A stretch of 6,642 nucleotides of DNA from Comamonas sp. lk (GCA_945898105.1 CAMDHL010000122.1:1-6642), one strand, 5' to 3'; shown: positions 1 to 6,500, counted from the first letter of the stretch. Made by a program: numbers and translations. The notes: generated by a model not told the origin, from the letters alone.

Positions 1-536
1 ATCTTTTCGATGCCGCCTTCTTGTTGTGCCATGAAGGATAGTTGCACGGCCACTTGCCCCCAATAGTGGCCTGCGGCGTTAAAGACCCAGGGCCAGACGG
101 TGCCATCGGCGGCATCGGTACGACCGTAGCCGTATTGCGCCAGTACGACGTTGTCAGGCTCCATGCGGTTAATCACTGCATAGGCGCCTGGCGTACCCAA
201 GGTATCAAAGACAACCATCTTCTGGGTGCCTTTGTTTAACAGGCGCTGATAGCACTCTACGGTCCGCGCAGCGTTGTATTCCGTCTCGCACTCTTCCCAT
301 GTCAATTTGACGCCACCAACGCCACCGAATTTCATGTTCACATAGTTCAAATAGTCGATGATCCCCCCGTAATAGCCAGTCCCCATAGCAGAGTAGGGAC
401 CAACGCGACTACTAGGAATACCGAAATACTGCTCCTGGGCTTGGGCCACGGCAGCGTTTGGAGTAATCACCGCTAGCGTAATTCCTAGGGCAGTAAAAGC
501 CCGTAATACGCTTTGGCGAATCGATTGGAAATTCAT
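1..536 (-). CDS. ABC transporter periplasmic substrate-binding protein, HAAT/Peripla_BP_6 type (N-terminal part)
   Basis: Only the first 178 codons are present; the gene runs off the left edge. The protein should be exported to the periplasm, bind the cargo and deliver it to the LivH/LivM permease encoded just upstream. The N-terminus is a good Sec signal peptide: Arg7 and Arg12, a hydrophobic stretch at about residues 13-30, and a likely signal peptidase I site after AVA or AQA (residues 31-34). The mature protein opens with a PSSRVGPYSAMGTGYYGG segment, as in the leucine-binding fold. The WEECETEY motif with Cys83, plus Cys95 shortly after, could form the small disulfide loop seen in LivJ/LivK-like proteins. 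This version is common in clusters that also carry acyl-CoA ligases. It lies 35 nt after livM. Two ATGs compete (542 and 536); Shine-Dalgarno spacing favours 536. The ligand is unknown; an organic or aromatic acid is inferred from context. Confidence 0.88.
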   Translation of the reverse strand, partial: MNFQSIRQSVLRAFTALGITLAVITPNAAVAQAQEQYFGIPSSRVGPYSAMGTGYYGGIIDYLNYVNMKFGGVGGVKLTWEECETEYNAARTVECYQRLLNKGTQKMVVFDTLGTPGAYAVINRMEPDNVVLAQYGYGRTDAADGTVWPWVFNAAGHYWGQVAVQLSFMAQQEGGIEK

Positions 537-543
537 TTGCATG

Positions 544-550
544 TCTCCTT
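544..550 (-). promoter_or_regulatory. Shine-Dalgarno site that decides the binding-protein start
   Basis: On the minus strand AAGGAGA precedes two in-frame ATG codons. The AAGGAG core is 2 nt from the ATG at 542 but 8 nt from the ATG at 536. The second spacing is normal, so translation most likely begins at 536 (MNFQS) rather than 542 (MQMNFQS). It is the strongest ribosome binding site in the operon, which suits a binding protein needed in excess over the membrane parts. Confidence 0.7.
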
Positions 551-571
551 ATTGAAAGGTTTTAGAAATCA

Positions 572-1639
572 TCAATACTTGAACGGCCACAGGCGTAACC
601 GCTCCTTTGTGACCTGCCATAAACGGGCCAGACCAAGGGGCTCGAAAATCAAAAATACAATGATTAAGACTCCGAAAATAACCTGCTCCAGCGCAGACGT
701 AATGGTTGCATCCACAGCGCGACCCAGAACCGCGTGGAAGATGATATTGAGGAAAATAGGCAAAAGCAGGATGAATGCAGAGCCTAGAAAGGGGCCCAAA
801 ATGGTGCCGAGTCCGCCAATGATCACCATAAAAAGTATTCGAAAAGATAGCTCGATGTTGAAGGTTGCGGGCTCAACCGTTTGCAGGTAAGCAAATAAAA
901 ACAGTGCGCCACCAACCCCGCAGTAGAAGGAACTGATTGCAAAGGCTCGCAATTTGGTTTTCAGCAGCGATAGGCCCATAGCCTCGGCTGCAACATCCAT
1001 GTCCCGGACCGCCATCCAGCCGCGACCGATACTGCCTTGGGCCATATTGGCAGCCATCAAGGCCATTACCCCGACAATCACAAAAACCACCAAGTATTTT
1101 TCCGCTGGAGATGCCATGGTGTGACCGAAAATAACGATCGCTTGCGCGTTGATAATGCCCGATGTATCGTAGTTTTTGAACCAGCCGAATTTATCCAAAC
1201 CCCATACGATAAAGAACTGGGATGCAAGCGTCGCCACAGCCAGATAAAGCCCTCTGATACGAAGGCTGGGTAAGCCGAATAGGATGCCAATCACTGCCGC
1301 AATGAGTCCCGATAGGATTACCGCCACTACAAAAGGTATTCCGGGCACGCGCAAAATCAAGTTGTAGCATGCAAACGCTCCTGCCGCCATGAAGCCAGCT
1401 GATCCAAGGGATAACTGTCCGGCGTAGCCCATCAGAATATTCTGGCCCAGTGCAACCAGCGCAAGGATCAACCAGGGGATCATGATCGCGCTTATCCAGT
1501 AGTCACTCGCCCAAATCGGAGTCGCTGCAAAGCCGATCGCCATCAGAATCAGCATGCCTAATTTATCTTGGCGTAAGGGAAGCAATTGCCTGTCTTGGGC
1601 GTAACTGCTTGCATACTGGCCGGCTTCTCTGTAAAACAT
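572..1639 (-). CDS. livM: LivM-type branched-chain amino acid/organic acid ABC transporter permease
   Basis: Inner-membrane permease of a HAAT-family importer, 355 aa from the chosen start, expected to pair with the LivH-type protein to form the channel. Visible features are many hydrophobic segments from about residue 27, the GYAGQLSLGSAGFMAAGA signature (71-88), the cytoplasmic ATPase-coupling loop GRGWMAVRDMDVAAEAMGLS (206-225), the GGLGTILGP motif (275-283) and the closing IFEPLGLARLW (331-341). The frame stays open upstream to an ATG at 1819, but that would overlap livH by about 150 nt and prepend a non-membrane, Arg/Cys-rich stretch unlike LivM. The ATG at 1639, 28 nt after the livH stop, gives a family-like N-terminus. 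Its ribosome binding site is weak (ACAGGC), so coupling to livH translation is likely. The name denotes family; the substrate is probably not leucine, given the acyl-CoA ligase in the operon. Confidence 0.92.
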   Translation of the reverse strand: MFYREAGQYASSYAQDRQLLPLRQDKLGMLILMAIGFAATPIWASDYWISAIMIPWLILALVALGQNILMGYAGQLSLGSAGFMAAGAFACYNLILRVPGIPFVVAVILSGLIAAVIGILFGLPSLRIRGLYLAVATLASQFFIVWGLDKFGWFKNYDTSGIINAQAIVIFGHTMASPAEKYLVVFVIVGVMALMAANMAQGSIGRGWMAVRDMDVAAEAMGLSLLKTKLRAFAISSFYCGVGGALFLFAYLQTVEPATFNIELSFRILFMVIIGGLGTILGPFLGSAFILLLPIFLNIIFHAVLGRAVDATITSALEQVIFGVLIIVFLIFEPLGLARLWQVTKERLRLWPFKY

Positions 1640-1667
1640 AGTGTTATTTGCCTGTGAATTTGCTTGG

Positions 1668-2561
1668 CTACACGCGCCGAATAATCTTTTCGCCGAACAG
1701 ACCCTCGGGGCGCACCAGCAGGAACAAAACTGCCAGCATGTAAGGCAACCATCCCTCGATCCCCCCGCCGACGTAAGGCCCGAGATAAACCTCGGCCATC
1801 TTTTCCGCAGCGCCAACAATCAGGCCTCCGACAATCACGCCGGGCACCGACGTGAAGCCGCCGATGATGAGTACCGGCATGGCCTTCAAAGCCACCCCCA
1901 CAAGTGCAAATTGCACGCCGCTGCGCGCACCCCACATCATGCCGGCCACTAGTGCAACCACACCGGCAGTGGCCCAGACCACAACCAGAATCTGCCGCAG
2001 CGGGATGCCAATAGACAGCGCAGCAGCGTTATCGTCTGCCACCGCCCGCAGGCCGCGTCCGACTTTAGTTTTGGAAAATATAAGAGAAAGTACGGCAACC
2101 ATGATGCCCGAAACCAGCCCTGCGGCGATATCGAGTTGGCTTACCAGTATGTCGGCCTTGTCAGCAAGCCACTCCATCGGTTGATCAGCAATTCCCAAAT
2201 CCAGGCGCCGTACTTTGACGCCCCATGCCAACTGAGCGAGGCCTTCGAACACAAAGGCCAGACCGATGGTTGCCATCAGCAAGGTGTCTTCGCTCTGCCC
2301 TACCAGTGGCCGCAGCACCAGGCGTTCGGTCAATACACCCACGCAGACCATCAAGGCAATCGTCACGGGAAGCGCGATCCAGAAGTTCAGCCCTAACTCG
2401 GTAAATCCCACAAACGAGAGCACAGCGAAAAACACCATTGCCCCTTGCGCAAAGTTAAAAACAGCCGACGCCTTGTAGATGAGCACAAAACCAAGTGCTA
2501 CCAGCGAGTACATCAGCCCGGACAGTAGCCCTCCAACCAGCACTTCAAAGAAAAAGTTCAT
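1668..2561 (-). CDS. livH: LivH-type branched-chain amino acid/organic acid ABC transporter permease
   Basis: Second inner-membrane permease of the importer, 297 aa, a normal length for LivH. It begins with a membrane segment (GGLLSGLMYSLVALGFVLIY, 10-29), followed by the diagnostic FNFAQGAM motif (35-42). The ATPase-contacting loop is VGRGLRAVADDNAAALSIGI (167-186). The late KAMPVLIIGGFTSVPGVIVG region (226-245) and the C-terminal LVRPEGLFG (282-290) are typical of the family. The start at 2561 lies 11 nt after the livG stop; an AAAGGG ribosome binding site overlaps that TAA and sits 7 nt from the ATG, so the two genes are probably translationally coupled. No damage or missing motif was seen. 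It should work with LivM, the LivG ATPase and the downstream binding protein; transport of a carboxylic acid rather than an amino acid is inferred from the neighbouring ligase. Confidence 0.94.
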   Translation of the reverse strand: MNFFFEVLVGGLLSGLMYSLVALGFVLIYKASAVFNFAQGAMVFFAVLSFVGFTELGLNFWIALPVTIALMVCVGVLTERLVLRPLVGQSEDTLLMATIGLAFVFEGLAQLAWGVKVRRLDLGIADQPMEWLADKADILVSQLDIAAGLVSGIMVAVLSLIFSKTKVGRGLRAVADDNAAALSIGIPLRQILVVVWATAGVVALVAGMMWGARSGVQFALVGVALKAMPVLIIGGFTSVPGVIVGGLIVGAAEKMAEVYLGPYVGGGIEGWLPYMLAVLFLLVRPEGLFGEKIIRRV

Positions 2562-2572
2562 CCCTGCGCCCT

Positions 2573-3403
2573 TTAGTCTGCTACGCCCAAATAGGCTTTG
2601 ATTACTTCGGGATTAGAACGAACCTCATCTGGCGGGCCGTCCCCAATTTTTTTACCATAGTCCAGCACCACGACGCGATCCGAGAGATCCATTACGACTC
2701 CCATGTCGTGCTCGATCAGGACAACGGTGGTGCCAAAGTGGTCATTGACGTCTAGGATGAAGCGGCACATGTCCTGCTTTTCCTCAATGTTCATCCCAGC
2801 CATGGGTTCGTCAAGCAACAAAATTTTGGGCTCCGCTGCCAAGGCTCGTCCAAGTTCAACACGCTTTTGGAGTCCGTAGGGAAGCCGCTTCACCGGCGTT
2901 TTGCGGATGTGCTCGATTTGAAGAAACTCAATAATGTGCTCAACTTTTTCACGATTTTCGGTCTCTTCCCTACGCGCTCTTGGAAGTTGCAGGGCGATCT
3001 CCAGGAAACTAGCGTGTTCGCGCAAACTGCAACCGGCCATGATGTTGTCCAGAACAGTCATTCCCTTGAAAAGCGCAATGTTTTGGAAGGTACGCGAGAT
3101 CCCAATTTGTGCGGCACGGTTAGGCGTCATCTCTGACAGCAATTCGCCTCGCAATTTTATGGTTCCCTCTTGTGGCCTGTAGACGCCATTTATGACGTTA
3201 AGCATGGAACTTTTGCCGGCTCCATTGGGGCCAATAATGGCTCGAATTTCGTGCTCCAGCACATTGAAAGATATGTTGGTCAGCGCTTTGACGCCCCCGA
3301 AACGAAGTGACACGCCGTCAAGCTCGAGGATTGGACCACCGATAGGAAAGCCGCGTTGCGGCGCATCAGGCGTAGATTCGTGAGAGTGCATTGAAGCGTC
3401 CAT
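2573..3403 (-). CDS. livG: LivG-type ABC transporter ATP-binding protein
   Basis: Cytoplasmic ATPase that powers the importer, 276 aa. Motifs in order: Walker A GPNGAGKS (58-65), Q-loop Gln107 in RTFQNIALF, the family variant of the ABC signature LPYGLQKRVELGRAL (174-188, in place of LSGGQ), Walker B KILLLDEP (193-200, Asp198 and Glu199), the D-loop AGMN (202-205), and the switch His232 in LIEHDM. The C-terminus has the PDEVRSNPEVIKAYLG segment usual for LivG. All catalytic residues are present, so it should be active. The start ATG is separated from the synthetase stop by a single base (TGACATG), and an AGAAGG site lies about 9 nt upstream, so re-initiation by terminating ribosomes is likely. 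The first 20 residues are a polar, His/Pro-containing extension before the usual start of the fold; an alternative start is Met5 (3391). A partner LivF ATPase is expected downstream but is outside the window. Confidence 0.95.
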   Translation of the reverse strand: MDASMHSHESTPDAPQRGFPIGGPILELDGVSLRFGGVKALTNISFNVLEHEIRAIIGPNGAGKSSMLNVINGVYRPQEGTIKLRGELLSEMTPNRAAQIGISRTFQNIALFKGMTVLDNIMAGCSLREHASFLEIALQLPRARREETENREKVEHIIEFLQIEHIRKTPVKRLPYGLQKRVELGRALAAEPKILLLDEPMAGMNIEEKQDMCRFILDVNDHFGTTVVLIEHDMGVVMDLSDRVVVLDYGKKIGDGPPDEVRSNPEVIKAYLGVAD

Positions 3404-3404
3404 G

Positions 3405-5342
3405 TCAAGCGGCCTTCTGCAATGTTGGTGTTGCGAAGACCTTGGCCTGGCCGATCATCACCGTCGCGGAAACTTGGCCTGAGCTGCCGTCTTCGTAACG
3501 CAACTGCGCATCGATGTGCCCAACCGAGCTACCGTCGTACAAGGCCTGCGTCAGACTTGCAAAACGCTGGGCTATGACCTCGCGTCGAACCTTGCGCATG
3601 CGGGTAACTTCGCCATCGTCTGGCCCAAGGCGCTTGGGCAGCAAAACAAAGCGGTGAACTTGTGTGTGCGCCAGATTCGGATCATTGGCCAATTCGGCAT
3701 TCGTCCCGGTAATTACTTCGCCTACCAAGCGATAAACGTCATCAAGCGCTACAAGATCGGAAAACCCCGTAAAGGAAAGTCCTTGTTTGTCGGCCCAATT
3801 ACCAACCGCTTCTGAATCAATATCCACCAGCGCACAGACCGCATCACGCCCTTTGCCTATGACCACTACTTCGTTGATATAGATAGAAAACTTCAGTTTG
3901 TTTTCAAGCAATTTGGGTGCGAAATCCCCGCCGTTGTTCAGCGAGCCAATATCCTGCTTGCGACCAACTAGATGTAACTCCCCTTGCTGATCCAACCATC
4001 CCATATCACCCGTGTGAAACCAGCCCTCAGCGTCTGTTCTCAGTCGCGTGCTCTCAGCATCTTGGTAGTAACCTGCAAACTGACCGGGCGCGCGAAACAA
4101 GACTTCCCCTTCGGAGCTCAGCTTGAGTTCTAGACCCGGCGCCGGGCGTCCCAAGGAGCTAGAAATACCCGGATCTTTCGCTTGCAGGGTGGCAAACAAT
4201 CCCATTTCAGTTGAGCCGTAGACCTGCTTCAAATCAATCCCTAGGGAACGGTAAAAGAGTAACAGCTCTGAGCCAATGGACTCTCCAGCGCAATAGGCCT
4301 TGCGCACGCGGCTTAGGCCGAGCACGTCGCGCAAAGGACCGTAAATAATGGCGTCGCCAAACTGGTATGTCAGACGGTCTGCCGCACTCACCGGTTCCCC
4401 AGACAGAATGCCTGCGCCAACACGTTTGGCCACAGCCATGCAGGAATCATAAATGCTGCGCTTGATACCGCCGGTGTTATTTATCCGGACAGAAACCTGG
4501 GTAAGCAAAGCCTCCAAAACTCGCGGCGGCGCAAGAAAAATGGTGGGCCCCATCTCACGCATATCGTTCAGCATAGTCTCAGAAGATTCGGGGCAGCACA
4601 CGCAGGAGCCTGAGACCATTGGAATTGCGTAGGCAAATACATGCTGGGCAAGCCATGCTGGTGGCAGATAAGCTAATGAGGTGTCATTGCCGCTTATCCC
4701 CTCCGACTTGATAGCCGATTGAACGCGCTCCACTAAGGCTTCGTGCGTGTGCATCACACCCAAAGAAGGACCTGTGGTTCCGGATGTAAAAAAGAGTGCC
4801 GCCGGGTCTTTGCCACTGCCACGCTCTAGCTCGCTGTCCAATTTTGCAGATACTTCGGCAAGACCGCTGCGACCCTTCGCCATCAGCGCTTCATAAGAAA
4901 GCAATTGACTCTGACGGTAATGCCGCATTCCCAGTTCGTCGTCATAGAACACGCGACGCAAAGTGGGGCACTGGGGCATTAAGCTCAATAATTTGTCAAC
5001 CTGTTCCTGGTTCTCTGCAAATACAAAAGCGATATTTGCACTTTGAATGGGGCTTGTGATTTCCTGCGCATTCGTGTCCGTAAAGAGCGGCACTACCACC
5101 CCACCAATCCACTGGACAGCCGCCATCGCGGAAAAGAGGCGAGGCCTGTTCTCACCCAGAAGCGCTACACGATCGCCCCGCTGTACGCCCTCCAGCAGCA
5201 ATGCAGCAGCAACAATCCGCACCTCATCCGCGAGTTGCCCCCAGGTAAGTGTGTGCCAAATGCCGAGCTTCTTTTCCCTAATGGCCGGAGATTCAGGAAT
5301 GTTTCGCTTGTTTGCAAGAAGAAATTTTGGAAAAGTACTCAT
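3405..5342 (-). CDS. AMP-forming acyl-CoA synthetase (long-chain FACS-like), transporter-linked
   Basis: ANL-superfamily ligase, 645 aa, expected to make an acyl-AMP from a carboxylic acid and ATP and then the CoA thioester, in the cytoplasm. Motifs: P-loop TSGTTGPSLG (186-195), YGSTE (375-379), WFHTGDMGWLD (441-451, Asp446 for the ribose hydroxyls), hinge-region GRKQD (460-464), and a GEVTRMRKVRR segment (577-587) in which Lys584 is the likely counterpart of the adenylation lysine in ELTPTxKxKR of long-chain synthetases. Size, the insert around 288-350 and the NGGDFAPKLLENKL segment (470-483) also point to the long-chain class. The P-loop is odd: Pro-Lys of the usual TSGTTGxPKG is Ser193-Leu194. 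About 45 residues follow the ALYDG motif (600-604) as a C-terminal tail. First gene of the operon, 1 nt before livG. The start at 5342 gives the family-like MSTFPKFLLA; no clear ribosome binding site precedes it. Substrate unknown: aromatic, phenylpropanoid or fatty acid. Confidence 0.88.
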   Translation of the reverse strand: MSTFPKFLLANKRNIPESPAIREKKLGIWHTLTWGQLADEVRIVAAALLLEGVQRGDRVALLGENRPRLFSAMAAVQWIGGVVVPLFTDTNAQEITSPIQSANIAFVFAENQEQVDKLLSLMPQCPTLRRVFYDDELGMRHYRQSQLLSYEALMAKGRSGLAEVSAKLDSELERGSGKDPAALFFTSGTTGPSLGVMHTHEALVERVQSAIKSEGISGNDTSLAYLPPAWLAQHVFAYAIPMVSGSCVCCPESSETMLNDMREMGPTIFLAPPRVLEALLTQVSVRINNTGGIKRSIYDSCMAVAKRVGAGILSGEPVSAADRLTYQFGDAIIYGPLRDVLGLSRVRKAYCAGESIGSELLLFYRSLGIDLKQVYGSTEMGLFATLQAKDPGISSSLGRPAPGLELKLSSEGEVLFRAPGQFAGYYQDAESTRLRTDAEGWFHTGDMGWLDQQGELHLVGRKQDIGSLNNGGDFAPKLLENKLKFSIYINEVVVIGKGRDAVCALVDIDSEAVGNWADKQGLSFTGFSDLVALDDVYRLVGEVITGTNAELANDPNLAHTQVHRFVLLPKRLGPDDGEVTRMRKVRREVIAQRFASLTQALYDGSSVGHIDAQLRYEDGSSGQVSATVMIGQAKVFATPTLQKAA

Positions 5343-5388
5343 TGACGCAGAAGATAAATCGATTTTTGAGACTCGTTAATAGGGCATT

Positions 5389-5398
5389 ACCCTAGGGT
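5389..5398. repeat. Perfect 10-bp palindrome ACCCTAGGGT, candidate operator
   Basis: ACCCTAGGGT is its own reverse complement and lies 47-56 bp upstream of the synthetase start. An AGGG at 5381-5384 can also pair with its left half. The position suits an operator or activator site for the leftward operon. The matching protein cannot be named. A similar TCCCTAGGGA inside the synthetase gene (4238-4247) shows that such palindromes also occur here by chance. Confidence 0.3.
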
Positions 5399-5479
5399 GA
5401 TCGCGTTTTTTATTCAGTTATTCTTAACTCGTAATTAAACTTTTCTTTTTTTGAAAGGGCCTGATTGATTGAGGGGCTT

Positions 5480-5530
5480 TAGTAATGTCGGGCGGCAATA
5501 CAAAGCCGCTGAGTAAGGCTCGACATACTA
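5480..5530. repeat. Bulged inverted repeat with nested stem
   Basis: The left arm TAGTAATGTCG (5480-5490) and right arm CGACATACTA (5521-5530) are complementary over 10 bp with one bulged A. Between them GCGGC (5492-5496) pairs with GCCGC (5505-5509) around an 8-nt loop. A competing pairing, AGCC (5504-5507) with GGCT (5517-5520), is mutually exclusive with the inner stem. No T-run follows on either strand, so it is not a standard terminator. It may be an operator for a dimeric regulator or a structured leader; an AGGAG (5538-5542) and a GTG (5546) follow closely on the plus strand. Confidence 0.45.
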
Positions 5531-5573
5531 GTTAAGCAGGAGTTCGTGAATCGTCCGAGAGTATTCCGACTCC

Positions 5574-5602
5574 GTGAAATGCACGCAGGCGTTGCAGATA
5601 AT
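5574..5602 (+). promoter_or_regulatory. Putative sigma-70 promoter for mobA
   Basis: GTGAAA (5574-5579) and GATAAT (5597-5602) are separated by 17 bp and match the -35 and -10 consensus at 4 and 5 of 6 positions. Transcription would start near 5609. That would exclude the GTG at 5546 as the mobA start and favour 5630 or 5681. A second candidate, an extended -10 TGCTATGCT (5615-5623), lies just downstream but has no -35 at the right distance. Confidence 0.4.
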
Positions 5603-5680
5603 GCGCATAAAAATTGCTATGCTGTTCTTATGCAATTGCCTATCTCGAATCCTTTATCCAGTGCATCGCTGGGTCCCGCA

Positions 5681-6307
5681 ATGATTAGCGCAATCGTTTT
5701 GGCCGGTGGTCGTGGGAGTCGCATGGGCGGGGTGGACAAAGGCTTGCAAAGCTTTAGAGGTCAGCCCTTGGCCTTGCACAGCATGCAGCGCCTGCTTGGA
5801 ACCGGCAGCGTTGGCTCCGTGATGTTCAACGCCAACCGCAATATTGCTGAGTACGAAGCCTTTGGCGCGCCGGTCTGGCCCGATGGCCTGGCCGATTACG
5901 CCGGGCCGCTTGCCGGTTTTCTGGTGGGCCTGGCGCATTGCCAGACGCCGTATTTGCTGACTCTGCCTTGCGACACGCCCCTTTTTCCGCTGGACTTAGT
6001 GCAGCGCCTAAGTGCTGCGTTAGTAAAGCAGGATGCCCAGATTGCCATGGCCGCCGCGCCCGAGCGCGAGCAGGGCGGGCAAACCCGCTTGCGCAAGCAG
6101 CCAGTGTTTTGCCTGCTGCGGGTCGAACTTTTGCCCGGCTTGATGGAGTTCACGCAAGCGGGCGGTCGCAAGATAGACGCTTGGGCCGCGCAGCAGCGGC
6201 TGGTGGTCGTTCCCTTTGATCAGCCTGGCGATGATCCGCTGGCATTCTTTAATGCCAATACGCTGGACGAGCTGCAGGCTTTAGAAGGCCAGACTGGGTC
6301 GGCTTAG
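5681..6307 (+). CDS. mobA: Molybdenum cofactor guanylyltransferase MobA
   Basis: Cytoplasmic enzyme that transfers GMP from GTP to Mo-molybdopterin, giving the guanine dinucleotide (MGD) form needed by formate dehydrogenases, nitrate reductases and other DMSO-reductase-family enzymes. From the chosen ATG it has 208 aa, close to the family norm of about 190-210. It opens with the nucleotide-binding signature [20 protein letters not shown] (2-21). Then follow the FNANRN strand end (49-54), [13 protein letters not shown] (67-79), the metal-binding Asp98 in LPCDTP, the KQPVF segment (139-143), and [10 protein letters not shown] near the C-terminus (189-198). All expected motifs are present. The frame is open further upstream, with alternative starts at 5630 (ATG, +17 aa) and 5546 (GTG, +45 aa, AGGAG 3 nt before). 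The extra residues are not family-like, so 5681 is preferred, though its ribosome binding site is poor. The next gene begins 193 nt downstream on the same strand. Confidence 0.92.
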   Translation: MISAIVLAGGRGSRMGGVDKGLQSFRGQPLALHSMQRLLGTGSVGSVMFNANRNIAEYEAFGAPVWPDGLADYAGPLAGFLVGLAHCQTPYLLTLPCDTPLFPLDLVQRLSAALVKQDAQIAMAAAPEREQGGQTRLRKQPVFCLLRVELLPGLMEFTQAGGRKIDAWAAQQRLVVVPFDQPGDDPLAFFNANTLDELQALEGQTGSA

Positions 6308-6396
6308 GCTCGGTGATGGAACCCAGGCGGTCGGCTGGGGCTGCGATTACGATTTTGGCCAGGATTGTTTGGAGCTCATCTTTTGCTGCATCGCGT

Positions 6397-6413
6397 CATT
6401 CAAGTATTGAATG
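6397..6413. promoter_or_regulatory. LysR-type operator candidate (CATTCAA-N3-TTGAATG)
   Basis: This is a perfect 17-bp dyad with 7-bp arms and a 3-nt spacer, containing a T-N11-A core as bound by LysR-type regulators. A further ATTCAA half-site lies at 6427-6432. The dyad centre is 96 bp before the start codon of the next gene. The binding protein is not encoded in the window. Arm length and symmetry are seen directly; the regulator class is inferred. Confidence 0.45.
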
Positions 6414-6432
6414 GTTTAATGTAGCGATTCAA

Positions 6433-6463
6433 TTGGACGGCCTTAGTCCTATGCACCCATACT
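6433..6463 (+). promoter_or_regulatory. Weak possible promoter before the right-edge gene
   Basis: TTGGAC (6433-6438) and CATACT (6458-6463) could serve as -35 and -10, 19 bp apart, but both match consensus poorly. If real, transcription starts near 6470. The LysR-type dyad would then centre near -65 and the extra half-site near -40, the usual places for an activator of this class. A weak promoter would fit activator dependence. The rest of 6308-6432 shows no gene and no clear terminator after mobA. Confidence 0.22.
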
Positions 6464-6500
6464 CTGGCGCTAATTTCACGGGTATTTGTACCCCAACGCC

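Larger units (their letters stand above)
5343..5680. promoter_or_regulatory. Divergent intergenic region between the transporter operon and mobA
   Basis: This stretch separates two oppositely transcribed blocks, so it should carry promoters in both directions. The part at about 5400-5460 is AT-rich, with a T-run at 5446-5452, and would act as an UP-like or melting region for the leftward operon. I found no convincing -35/-10 pair for the leftward promoter. It contains a perfect 10-bp palindrome (5389-5398), a short dyad (5416-5429), a tandem TGAT-type repeat (5462-5472), a long bulged inverted repeat (5480-5530), and a plausible rightward promoter (5574-5602). No convincing gene lies wholly inside it. 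A frame opening at a GTG at 5546 joins mobA and may be an alternative mobA start. No regulator gene is present in the window. Confidence 0.6.

Noticed and set aside
1640..1819. Upstream extension of the livM frame to an ATG at 1819
   Set aside because: It would overlap livH by about 150 nt and add a non-membrane stretch unlike LivM. The ATG at 1639 gives a family-like start after livH ends.
1558..1935. Open frame on the minus strand across the livH-livM junction
   Set aside because: It lies in another frame of two well-supported permease genes, is rich in Arg, Gly and Cys, and shows no domain or ribosome binding site.
1641..2478. Several plus-strand open frames opposite livH and livM
   Set aside because: They are antisense to genes with full family motifs, have skewed composition (Thr/Ala/Ser or His/Gln rich), and match no recognisable family.
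4238..4247. Palindrome TCCCTAGGGA inside the synthetase gene
   Set aside because: It encodes part of an ordinary stretch (SLGID) in the protein and is most simply a chance palindrome.
5436..5460. Possible terminator at the T-rich stretch
   Set aside because: The arms around the T-run (CTTTTC and GAAAG) are short and imperfect, and no GC-rich stem precedes the T-run, so an intrinsic terminator is not supported.
5654..6219. Open frames on both strands inside mobA
   Set aside because: They arise from the GC-rich coding sequence of mobA, which has all expected motifs. None has a credible start or domain.
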